The notes below the pieces were generated by a model. The model had not been told where the DNA came from. It did no database searches and worked only from the letters and a program-made list of their open reading frames with translations. This document shows, piece after piece, positions 1 through 6,743 of a stretch of DNA of 7,163 nt (positions within the stretch are counted from its first letter, which is position 1; each line of letters opens with the position of its first letter). Source of the stretch: Cyanobacteria bacterium OH_CDB_58 (lineage in GTDB: Bacteria > Cyanobacteriota > Vampirovibrionia > Gastranaerophilales > Gastranaerophilaceae); NCBI GenBank assembly GCA_023435965.1, contig JAEZLC010000288.1, positions 1 through 7,163 of the forward strand. Reading direction: 5' to 3'. The translations under genes were made by a program, and so were the position numbers.

Positions 1-677
1 ATATTACCGTCGTTTCTGGCCTGGCATCAGGAGTTGACACAGCGGCGCATTATGCTGCATTAAAAAACAATTTGCAGACAATAGCTGTTATCGCTGGAGG
101 GTTTAAAAATATCTACCCAAGTGCAAACAAAGGACTATTTAGAGAAATTCAAAACGGCTACGGTGCGATTATTTCAGAATACTGGCCGACTTTTGAACCT
201 ATTGCATGGCGATTTCCACATAGAAACAGAATTGTGAGCGGACTTTCTTACGGTACCTTAGTTGCTGAAGCCGCAATTAAAAGCGGGGCACTTATAACAG
301 CAAAGTTATGCTTAGAACAAGGAAGAGAATTAATGTGTATTCCAGGCCTTGTTTCTAATCCCAATACTGAAGGAATATACAAACTTTTAAAAGACGGGGC
401 TTCTCTTGTTACAAGCTCTAAAGATATTTTAGAAGCATTAAACTGGGAGTTTACGAGTGCAGAAAAAAATGACCTTTCTCAAAATATTAACTCACTAACT
501 CAGCAAGAAAACTTAGTTTATGATATTATTGCAAAAGATTCGTTTAATATTGATGAGCTAATGCTAAAAACTAATTTTAATATTGGTGATTTAATGGTAA
601 TATTAACGAAATTAGAGATAGAAGGATTAATAAAACAAACAGACGGGGATAAATATATTTCACTTGCTGTTTTTTAG
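1..677 (+). CDS. dprA: DNA-processing protein DprA, 3' part (5' end outside window)
   Basis: DprA (Smf) binds incoming single-stranded DNA in the cytoplasm and loads RecA during natural transformation. The frame is open from base 3, so the TTG at 72 is not the real start; the gene begins before the window. Of the 224 complete residues visible, the Rossmann-like core shows SGLASGVDTAAH (about residues 5-16), a GGFKNIYP segment, FPHRNRIVSGLS (71-82), GALITA (95-100) and a PGLVSNPNTEGIYKLLKDGA-type segment (114-133). These match the nucleotide-binding-like DprA fold. After a short polar linker, residues from about 166 to the end look like the C-terminal winged-helix domain found in many DprA proteins (ENLVYDII through LEIEGLIKQ). 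It ends in TAG 8 bases before topA, and dprA-topA is a common bacterial gene pair. Family assignment is firm; whether the cell is actually transformable cannot be told from this gene. Confidence 0.95.
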   Translation, partial: ITVVSGLASGVDTAAHYAALKNNLQTIAVIAGGFKNIYPSANKGLFREIQNGYGAIISEYWPTFEPIAWRFPHRNRIVSGLSYGTLVAEAAIKSGALITAKLCLEQGRELMCIPGLVSNPNTEGIYKLLKDGASLVTSSKDILEALNWEFTSAEKNDLSQNINSLTQQENLVYDIIAKDSFNIDELMLKTNFNIGDLMVILTKLEIEGLIKQTDGDKYISLAVF

Positions 678-685
678 AGATTATT

Positions 686-2938
686 ATGGCAAAAAAGAAA
701 GCAGAAAAAGCATTAGTTATAGTTGAGTCACCAGCAAAATCAAAAACTATAAAAAAAATATTAGGTGATTCATTTCAGATAGAAGCAAGTTATGGTCATA
801 TTAGAGACTTTCCTCCGAAGGTCTTGGGATTTGATGTCGCAAACGAATTTGAACCATCATTTGTAGTTATTCCAGAAAAACAAGCAGTTGTTAAAAAGTT
901 AAACGAAATAGCTAAAAAATCAGATAAAATATACCTGGCATCCGACCCTGATAGAGAAGGAGAGGCAATAGCTTGGCATGTTAGACAAGTCTTAGAAGTC
1001 CCTGATGAAAAAATATACAGAATTGAGTTCAATGAAATTACCCCAAAAGCTGTAAAAAATGCTGTTGAAAACTTCCGCACGATTGATATGCAAAAGGTAA
1101 AAGCACAACAAACACGACAAATTCTGGATAGGTTAGTAGGTTATAAAATAAGCCCTGTATTATGGGAAAAACTTAGAAACAACAGATTGTCTGCTGGTAG
1201 AGTTCAAAGCGTTGCTCTCAGAATGATTTGTGAAAGAGAAGCTCAGATTGAAGCTTTCGTACCTCAAGAATACTGGAGTATAACCGCAAACCTAATAAAA
1301 GACAAAAAGTCTTTCGAAGCTGAACTTACAAAATATCAAGACAAAAAAATAGAAGTTAAAAACGAAAAAGAAGCAGAAAAAGTAGTAAAAGACCTTACTC
1401 AAAAAGGTTTAGAGTACAAAGTTTCTAAAATTACTCAAAAACAAACAACAAGAAAACCAACAGCACCATTTATAACTTCCTCATTACAAAGAGAAGCCAG
1501 TAATAAACTTGGATATGGTGTTTCTAAAACGATGCAAGTTGCTCAAAAACTCTATGAAGGTATAGATATTACCGGAGACGGTCCTGTCGGTTTAATTACC
1601 TATATGAGAACGGACTCTGTAAGAATATCAGATGATGCACAAGCAGAGGCTAAAGAATACATTGTTTCAAATTATGGAGAAGATTATTACCCTAAAACAC
1701 CTAATAACTATGTTAAGTCTGACAAAAAGAATGTACAAGACGCACACGAAGCTATTAGACCTTCATATATTGATAAAACACCAGAGAGCTTAAAAGCACA
1801 CTTAACCAGTGAACAATATCGTTTATATAAACTTATATGGGATAGGTTTGTAGCATCACAAATGGAAAATGCAAAAGTACAAAATACTTCTGTAGAGATA
1901 AACGCGAGTGATTATACTTTTAGATTAGGATCTAGCAAAATCTTATTTGACGGTTACTTAAGAGTGTATAGTGAAACAGATGATGATGTAGAAGAGTTAG
2001 CTAAAATGCCTTCATTTAAAGAAAATGAAGTATTAGAAATGGAGAAAATCACTCCTAAGCAACACTTCACCCAACCACCACCAAGGTTTACGGAAGCCTC
2101 TTTGGTTAAGGCAATGGAAGAACACGGCATAGGAAGGCCGAGTACTTACGCACCTATAATTACCAAAATCCAACAAAAGGGTTATGTCCAAAAGATAGAA
2201 AAAGCTCTTTCTCCAACATTACTTGGAAAGACAGTTTCAGAGAAATTAGTAGACCATTTTACAAACATAATGGACTATAAATTTACAGCGTCATTAGAAA
2301 CAAAACTGGATGATATTGCTGAAGATAAAGCACAGTGGAATGAAGTTATAAAAGAATTCTATGAACCTTTCATAAAAACAGTTACCGATGCAAAAGAAAA
2401 CATGGAAAAAGTAGTAATCGACTCTGGTAAAACATGTCCAAACTGCGAAAAGCCAATGATTGTAAGAACAAGCAGATTTGGAACACAGTTTTTAGGCTGT
2501 TCTGGGTACCCCGAATGCAAAACAATGATGCCATTGAACGGGGAAGCTCCTGAGCAAAATGCAAAAGAAACAGATGAAAAATGTGAAAAATGTGAAAGTT
2601 CAATGATTCAAAAAGTTGGCCCTTATGGTCCATATTTAGAGTGTACAAGCGAGAGTTGCAAACATAGAAAAAGAATTATTAAATCTACAGGGGTTAAATG
2701 CCCGAAAGATGGATGTGACGGAGAAATTGTATACAAAAAATCAAAATACGGAAAAGTTTTCTTCGGATGTAACAAGTACCCAAATTGTGATTTCGTATCT
2801 TGGTACGAGCCAATAGATGAAAAATGCCCGGAATGCAGTAATATACTTGTTAAAAAAGTCACAAAAAAAGCAAGTAAAATTGAATGCATAAATAAAGAAT
2901 GCAGTTACTCAAGGGAAATGGAAAATAACAGTGATTAA
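686..2938 (+). CDS. topA: DNA topoisomerase I (type IA) with four C-terminal zinc ribbons
   Basis: This enzyme relaxes negative supercoils by cutting one DNA strand through a 5'-phosphotyrosine link. The 750 residues start with a Toprim domain: VIVESPAKS with the catalytic-type Glu at 14, and DPDREGE at 87-93 holding the metal-binding acidic residues. The active-site Tyr is 306 in ITYMRTDSVRIS, followed by the assisting Arg 308. HEAIRPS (354-360) and HGIGRPSTYA (480-489) are further type IA signatures. The tail carries four C4 zinc ribbons: Cys 584/587/605/611, 633/636/653/658, 672/677/695/701 and 714/717/734/739. The chosen ATG gives the usual short basic leader before the Toprim strand. Only a weak purine stretch (AGAGA, 676-680) precedes it, so coupling with dprA is likely. 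The stop overlaps the aroE start. The length is normal for a TopA with a multi-ribbon tail. Confidence 0.98.
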   Translation: MAKKKAEKALVIVESPAKSKTIKKILGDSFQIEASYGHIRDFPPKVLGFDVANEFEPSFVVIPEKQAVVKKLNEIAKKSDKIYLASDPDREGEAIAWHVRQVLEVPDEKIYRIEFNEITPKAVKNAVENFRTIDMQKVKAQQTRQILDRLVGYKISPVLWEKLRNNRLSAGRVQSVALRMICEREAQIEAFVPQEYWSITANLIKDKKSFEAELTKYQDKKIEVKNEKEAEKVVKDLTQKGLEYKVSKITQKQTTRKPTAPFITSSLQREASNKLGYGVSKTMQVAQKLYEGIDITGDGPVGLITYMRTDSVRISDDAQAEAKEYIVSNYGEDYYPKTPNNYVKSDKKNVQDAHEAIRPSYIDKTPESLKAHLTSEQYRLYKLIWDRFVASQMENAKVQNTSVEINASDYTFRLGSSKILFDGYLRVYSETDDDVEELAKMPSFKENEVLEMEKITPKQHFTQPPPRFTEASLVKAMEEHGIGRPSTYAPIITKIQQKGYVQKIEKALSPTLLGKTVSEKLVDHFTNIMDYKFTASLETKLDDIAEDKAQWNEVIKEFYEPFIKTVTDAKENMEKVVIDSGKTCPNCEKPMIVRTSRFGTQFLGCSGYPECKTMMPLNGEAPEQNAKETDEKCEKCESSMIQKVGPYGPYLECTSESCKHRKRIIKSTGVKCPKDGCDGEIVYKKSKYGKVFFGCNKYPNCDFVSWYEPIDEKCPECSNILVKKVTKKASKIECINKECSYSREMENNSD
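2931..2938 (+). other. topA/aroE 8-base coding overlap
   Basis: The GTG start of aroE (2931-2933) precedes the topA TAA (2936-2938). The two frames share 8 bases on the same strand, a layout typical of translational coupling. The AroE N-terminal motif follows directly, so the overlap is not an artefact of choosing too early a start. Confidence 0.9.
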
Positions 2939-3782
2939 ATTAGGTTTAATTGGTTATCCGCTATCTCATTCAATGTCAGCAGTAATACATAATGAAGCCT
3001 TCAAATCTTGCGGTATAGAAGGCACTTACGAAATTTTAGAAACAGATCCAGAGTCTTTAATAGATCAAATTAAGTTTTTAAAATCCAGAAATTTTACTGG
3101 TTTCAATGTTACCATTCCTTTAAAAGTTCCAATTACTCTATTCCTAGATCAAGTTGATAACATTACTAATCAAGCAGGATGTGCAAACACGGTAAAAATA
3201 CTTCCTGACAAATCTTTGGCTGGTTACAACACTGATGTTTATGGGTTTATAAAAGCAATTCCTATGGATGTTCAATCAGCTTTACAGGGTAAAAAGGTTG
3301 CAATTCTAGGCAATGGCGGAGCAGCAAGAGCAGCAGCAGTTGCACTAGCTCAATTAAAGGTTGGTCAAGTCGATTTTTATGTGCGAAACATTATAAACGC
3401 GTCTAATATGGTAAGCATTGTAAGAGAAAATTTCCCAAATATAGAAATAAATACTTTTCAAATTCAACATCTTGAAAACCTCTCTAAATATTCAATGTTA
3501 GTAAATACAACGCCAATAGGCATGAGAGGTAAAGCAATGGGGCTTTCTCCTATTCCAGAATCAGCAATAAAAACATTAGATAAAAATGCAACTGTTTACG
3601 ATATAGTGTATAACCCGATAAAAACAGCTCTATTAGAAATGGCTCAAGACAACGGACTAAGAACGATAAATGGTCTAGATATGCTAATTTATCAAGCCGA
3701 AAAAGCATTTGAAATTTGGACAGGACACACGCCTGATACTAAATTAATGAAAATTGCGGCACTAGAGAGCTTAACTAAATAG
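2931..3782 (+). CDS. aroE: Shikimate dehydrogenase (NADP+)
   Basis: AroE reduces 3-dehydroshikimate to shikimate with NADPH, the fourth step of the chorismate pathway. At 283 residues it has the usual length. The substrate-binding N-terminal half shows YPLSHS with Ser 12 and Ser 14, the catalytic Lys 65 in NVTIPLK, Asn 86 in GCANT, and the catalytic Asp 102 in YNTD. The cofactor domain has the glycine-rich GNGGAAR (127-133) and NTTPIG (192-197). YDIVYNP (223-229) and the closing NGLDMLIYQA (247-256) contact substrate. The start is the GTG at 2931, because the first beta strand and the Ser motif follow at once and the next Met (residue 15) would remove them. It overlaps the topA stop by 8 bases, with only a weak GGA at 2920-2922 upstream, which suggests translational coupling. 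Its 3' end overlaps gcvPB on the other strand. Confidence 0.97.
   Translation: MIKLGLIGYPLSHSMSAVIHNEAFKSCGIEGTYEILETDPESLIDQIKFLKSRNFTGFNVTIPLKVPITLFLDQVDNITNQAGCANTVKILPDKSLAGYNTDVYGFIKAIPMDVQSALQGKKVAILGNGGAARAAAVALAQLKVGQVDFYVRNIINASNMVSIVRENFPNIEINTFQIQHLENLSKYSMLVNTTPIGMRGKAMGLSPIPESAIKTLDKNATVYDIVYNPIKTALLEMAQDNGLRTINGLDMLIYQAEKAFEIWTGHTPDTKLMKIAALESLTK
3775..3782. other. Convergent 3' overlap of aroE and gcvPB
   Basis: The gcvPB stop (TAG on the minus strand, 3775-3777) lies inside the aroE frame, and the aroE TAG is at 3780-3782. Both gene ends are supported by family-length proteins. I see no hairpin with a T-run here: six T at 3784-3789 follow aroE without a GC stem before them. 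The two convergent transcripts must therefore read into each other for some distance unless a factor-dependent terminator acts. Confidence 0.9.
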
Positions 3783-5208
3783 ATTTTTTATATGCCAAAT
3801 CAGGTTTTCTTGCAGCAAGAGTTTCGTCAACTTTTTTAACAGGTGTATTTAGAGGGTGTTTCTGAAGCTCTGAAGGCGATTCTTTTATCTCTTGAGCTAT
3901 TTGCTTCATAATAGAAATAAATTCATCTAATCTTGCTTTGTTTTCTGTTTCTGTCGGCTCTATCATAATCGCCTCTGACACAATTAAAGGAAAATACACA
4001 GTTGGAGGATGAAAATTGTCATCCATTAGCCTCTTAGCTATAGCTAGCGTATTAACACCGGACTCTTTTTGCCAATCACCTGATAATACAAACTCATGCA
4101 TACATTTATAATCATGAGGCAACAAATAGTCATTTTTTAGGCATTCTTTCATATAATTCGCATTTAGAACCGCATGAGTACTGACATCTTTAAGAGTTTT
4201 ACCCATTGAAAGAATATAAGCATATGCTCTAACTAATATTCCGAAATTACCATAAAATGATTTTAATTTACCGACAGTATCAGCTAGGTCATAATTTCTG
4301 TAATATTTATCGCCATCAAAATCAATAACAGGAACCGGTAGATAATTTTTAAGCTTTTCGACTACACCAACAGGTCCAGCACCAGGTCCACCTCCGCCAT
4401 GAGGAGTTGAAAATGTCTTGTGTAAGTTAACGTGAACAATGTCGAACCCCATTATCGCAGGATTTGTGTAACCCATGATAGCATTAAGATTTGCCCCATC
4501 GTAATAAAGCAAAGCACCAACTTCATGGACCATTTTTGATATTTCTAGGATTTTTTCTTCAAACAATCCTAATGTATTTGGGTTAGTTAGCATGATTGCA
4601 GCTGTATTTTCATCCAGTACTGACTTTAATGCATCAAGATCAACCTGGCCGTTTTCAAGAGATTTTATTTCAATAATATTAAAGCCGCACATAGCTGCTG
4701 TAGCAGGGTTTGTCCCGTGTGCAGAATCAGGTACAATAACATTTTTTCTTGTTTCGCCCTTGTTTTCGAAATATTTTTTGACTATCATCATTCCGCATAA
4801 CTCGCCATGTGCCCCGGCGGCCGGTTGCAGAGTTATCGAGTGCATACCTGTAATCGACTTTAGAGATTCTTGAAGCAAATATAATAACTTAAGTGCACCT
4901 TGAGAGTCTGAATCCTCTTGTAGTGGGTGCAAAGATATAAAATCATCTAAGGAAGAAAGGTATTCGTTTAACTTAGGATTGTACTTCATTGTACAAGAAC
5001 CTAATGGATAAAAGCCCTTTTCTATACAAAAGTTTTTGTCAGAAAGTTCCTTAAAATGTCTCATTGCTTCTAACTCAGAAACTTCAGGAAGATTAGATTC
5101 ATCAGAATTTAAGTAATCTTTTTTTATAAAACTAAAATCAGCTTTTTCAGATATTAACTCAATCCCAACTGTATCTTTTATAGATTTTTCGAATATTAAC
5201 TTTGTCAT
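3775..5208 (-). CDS. gcvPB: Glycine dehydrogenase (decarboxylating) subunit 2, P-protein C-terminal type
   Basis: The P-protein of the glycine cleavage system decarboxylates glycine on pyridoxal phosphate and passes the aminomethyl group to lipoyl-GcvH. In the two-subunit form, GcvPB is the PLP-carrying half. At 477 residues it fits that form rather than the fused protein of about 950. The PLP lysine is Lys 264 in HVNLHKTFSTPHGGGGPG; YYDGAN (235-240) supplies the Asp expected to bind the pyridine nitrogen. FYPLGSCTMKYNP (66-78) and SAHGTNPATA (162-171) are further family signatures. The ATG is preceded by GGAG at 5 bases and overlaps the stop of the upstream aldolase gene by one base (TAATG). 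The partner gcvPA and also gcvT and gcvH are not in the window, and gcvPB is the last gene of its string. Its 3' end overlaps aroE by 8 bases tail to tail. Confidence 0.96.
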   Translation of the reverse strand: MTKLIFEKSIKDTVGIELISEKADFSFIKKDYLNSDESNLPEVSELEAMRHFKELSDKNFCIEKGFYPLGSCTMKYNPKLNEYLSSLDDFISLHPLQEDSDSQGALKLLYLLQESLKSITGMHSITLQPAAGAHGELCGMMIVKKYFENKGETRKNVIVPDSAHGTNPATAAMCGFNIIEIKSLENGQVDLDALKSVLDENTAAIMLTNPNTLGLFEEKILEISKMVHEVGALLYYDGANLNAIMGYTNPAIMGFDIVHVNLHKTFSTPHGGGGPGAGPVGVVEKLKNYLPVPVIDFDGDKYYRNYDLADTVGKLKSFYGNFGILVRAYAYILSMGKTLKDVSTHAVLNANYMKECLKNDYLLPHDYKCMHEFVLSGDWQKESGVNTLAIAKRLMDDNFHPPTVYFPLIVSEAIMIEPTETENKARLDEFISIMKQIAQEIKESPSELQKHPLNTPVKKVDETLAARKPDLAYKKSI

Positions 5209-5840
5209 TATAACTCCGACTTCTTCTCCAAGTACGTTTTTAATATTTCTTTTGTTTTCATTGCTCTATAAATTATTTCTTCATTTGAAGCATTTTGGTA
5301 CAATGCACGTCCTATTCCAACTGCTCCTGCACCTGCTTCGAGATAATCGGTAAAACCCTCTATCTCAATATTTCCGGTAGCGACAATATTAAGGAAAGGC
5401 ATTGGCCTCAATAAGTCTTCAATATATGTAGCCCCACCCATTGGTCTTGTTGGGTATATCTTTATTAAAGGAGTTCTTGCTTTCCAAGCTGAGTAAGCCT
5501 CGTTTGGGGTAGTAGCAGTCATAATCAATGGAACTTGATTACTCTGACAAAGTCTCACTAAATTCATTTGAAAAATCGGCGACACTATGAGCTTCGCACC
5601 TGCATTTATAGCAAGTGTAGCTTGCCTTTGAGTAATAATGCCACCCGCCGCTATCATAAGATCTTCAGACGAATTAAGATATTTTATTGCATCTGCAACT
5701 GATGAGTTATTTACTATAATCTCAATAATTTTAATTCCGCCTTTTACAAGCGATTGAGCAATTTCTACTACTTTTTCACCATCATCAATTCTGACTACAG
5801 CATATATTTTTTCTTTTAAAATTTCTTTTATTGCATTCAT
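5208..5840 (-). CDS. Eda-like class I aldolase (KDPG/KHG aldolase family), substrate uncertain
   Basis: This is a 210-residue protein of the KDPG/4-hydroxy-2-oxoglutarate aldolase family, a cytoplasmic TIM barrel, usually a trimer, that splits 2-keto-3-deoxy or 4-hydroxy-2-oxo acids to pyruvate plus an aldehyde. Visible family marks are AVVR with Arg 17, the general-base Glu 40 in IIEIIV, SPIF (87-90), the Schiff-base Lys 127 in LIKIYP, and ATGNI (154-158). Aligned by eye with E. coli Eda, several pocket residues differ: Arg 49 becomes Asn 44, Thr 73 becomes Gly 67, the TGG loop reads TGN, and the phosphate-loop Ser is Arg 178 in GIGRALY. Catalysis is therefore probably kept while the substrate may not be KDPG. 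It starts 1 base after cdaA and overlaps gcvPB by 1 base, so it is surely co-translated with both. The family call is firm; the eda symbol is withheld because of the pocket changes. Confidence 0.88.
   Translation of the reverse strand: MNAIKEILKEKIYAVVRIDDGEKVVEIAQSLVKGGIKIIEIIVNNSSVADAIKYLNSSEDLMIAAGGIITQRQATLAINAGAKLIVSPIFQMNLVRLCQSNQVPLIMTATTPNEAYSAWKARTPLIKIYPTRPMGGATYIEDLLRPMPFLNIVATGNIEIEGFTDYLEAGAGAVGIGRALYQNASNEEIIYRAMKTKEILKTYLEKKSEL
5214..5217 (-). promoter_or_regulatory. Ribosome binding site of gcvPB inside the aldolase gene
   Basis: GGAG on the minus strand, 5 bases before the gcvPB ATG, lies within the last sense codons of the aldolase gene (Ser-Glu-Leu-stop). With the TAATG overlap it fixes the gcvPB start and suggests termination-reinitiation between the two genes. 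Confidence 0.75.
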
Positions 5841-5841
5841 T

Positions 5842-6732
5842 TTAGTTACTTTTTCTCTTTACCTTTATTAAATTAAACATTAGTTTTTTCTCTTCTTCAT
5901 TATCTTCACTAGAATATCCCAATAAATTTTCAAGATCAGATCTTAAATCAGAAATATCATCATACTTTTTCAAAATACCATCCAAAGCGACAGATACATC
6001 ACCAGTTTCTTCTGAAACGACAAGACAAGCACACTCACAGACTTCACTCATTCCTATAGCAGCTCTGTGGCGAGTACCATATCTCCAGCTTAGTTTTGGA
6101 TCTTCAGTAAGGGGCAAAAGCACACCAGCAGCAATTATTTTGCTTCCTTGAACTATAACCGCACCATCATGCAATGGTGTGTTAGGATGAAATATAGTCA
6201 AAATTAGTTCTGTTGAAACATCCGCATTTAGTTTAGTACCTACTTCTGAATACAAAGTATCTTGTTGGTTTTTTTGAAGAACTATAAGACATCCGCATTT
6301 CGATTTACTGAAGTATTTTACAGCTTCTACGATTTCTTTTACTGTATTTATTTGAGAATTTTGATTTATTCTTTTGTTGGAAAATATATTTTTTCCAATA
6401 AAACCAGTTTGTCCTAAATATCCTAGTAATTTTCTAAGCTCTGGCTGAAAAATAACTACTAAACTAAAAATAATTATGCTTACAATCGTTTTTAAGAAAA
6501 CTCCAATGATTTGCAGATCAATCTTTATAAGAAGCTCACTGAATGCCCATGTCAAAAGCAAAAAGAAAATGCCTTTTACAAGTTTTTCAGATTGTGTTCC
6601 TTTAATATATCTTTTGTAAGAAAAAAGCAACACAAGTGCTATGAATAATAATTCTCCAACGTTTAGCACATTGAATTTAAAATTCAAACTCTCTATAGGA
6701 AATTTTACTAGATTAAAAAAAGCATCGAACAT
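5842..6732 (-). CDS. cdaA: Membrane-anchored diadenylate cyclase CdaA (c-di-AMP synthase)
   Basis: CdaA condenses two ATP to cyclic di-AMP, a second messenger that controls potassium and osmolyte balance and affects the cell wall. The 296 residues begin with three hydrophobic helices (about 25-40, 51-69 and 73-95), then the FQPELRKLLGYLGQ connector typical of CdaA. The DAC domain (about 125-270) has the catalytic DGA at 189-191 in HDGAVIV, the RHR at 221-223 in YGTRHRAAIG, and SEETGDVSVA from residue 240. An acidic, then basic tail follows. The ATG has a good AGGAAG Shine-Dalgarno. lysA lies immediately upstream, as in cyanobacteria; the regulator cdaR and glmM that usually follow cdaA in Firmicutes are absent, and an aldolase gene follows instead. 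Unusual are clustered cysteines in two core strands (C146/C148 and C232/C234/C236). Confidence 0.96.
   Translation of the reverse strand: MFDAFFNLVKFPIESLNFKFNVLNVGELLFIALVLLFSYKRYIKGTQSEKLVKGIFFLLLTWAFSELLIKIDLQIIGVFLKTIVSIIIFSLVVIFQPELRKLLGYLGQTGFIGKNIFSNKRINQNSQINTVKEIVEAVKYFSKSKCGCLIVLQKNQQDTLYSEVGTKLNADVSTELILTIFHPNTPLHDGAVIVQGSKIIAAGVLLPLTEDPKLSWRYGTRHRAAIGMSEVCECACLVVSEETGDVSVALDGILKKYDDISDLRSDLENLLGYSSEDNEEEKKLMFNLIKVKRKSN
6377..6398. repeat. Perfect 8-base inverted repeat inside cdaA
   Basis: TTGGAAAA, a 6-base spacer TATATT, then TTTTCCAA form a perfect inverted repeat. It lies in the cdaA coding sequence, in the linker between the last membrane helix and the DAC domain. No T-run follows the stem in the cdaA reading direction, so it does not look like a terminator. 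Given the A+T-rich base content it may be chance. Confidence 0.5.
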
Positions 6733-6737
6733 TTAAG

Positions 6738-6743
6738 CTTCCT
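6738..6743 (-). promoter_or_regulatory. Ribosome binding site of cdaA
   Basis: On the minus strand AGGAAG sits 5 bases before the cdaA ATG and runs into the lysA stop codon (TAGGAAG). It supports the ATG at 6732 as the true start and implies that ribosomes ending lysA can restart at cdaA. Confidence 0.75.

Noticed and set aside
72..677. A complete dprA gene starting at the TTG at 72
   Set aside because: The frame is open back to base 3 and encodes the conserved SGLASGVD motif before this TTG, so it is an internal codon of a gene cut by the window.
796..1080. Open frame of 94 codons on the minus strand inside topA
   Set aside because: It lies wholly antisense to the conserved Toprim-coding part of topA and its translation resembles no protein family; it is a shadow of the real frame.
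2382..2889. Two open frames of 88 codons on the minus strand over the topA zinc ribbons
   Set aside because: They are antisense to the Cys-rich tail, overlap each other in different frames and give low-complexity, hydrophobic translations without family features.
3318..3345. GCA-rich repeat tract in aroE
   Set aside because: It simply encodes the Ala-rich GGAARAAAVALA segment of the NADP-binding helix; no repeat expansion beyond normal AroE.
3784..3789. Run of six T after aroE as an intrinsic terminator
   Set aside because: No GC-rich inverted repeat precedes the run, and the bases are coding sequence of gcvPB on the other strand (Lys-Lys near its end).
4371..4392. Short direct repeat GGTCCAGCACC/AGGTCCACC in gcvPB
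   Set aside because: It encodes the glycine/proline-rich PLP-loop GGGGPGAGPVG and follows from the amino-acid sequence.
4592..4873. Open frame of 93 codons on the plus strand inside gcvPB
   Set aside because: It is antisense to the conserved SAHGTNP region of gcvPB; no recognisable motif or ribosome site supports it.
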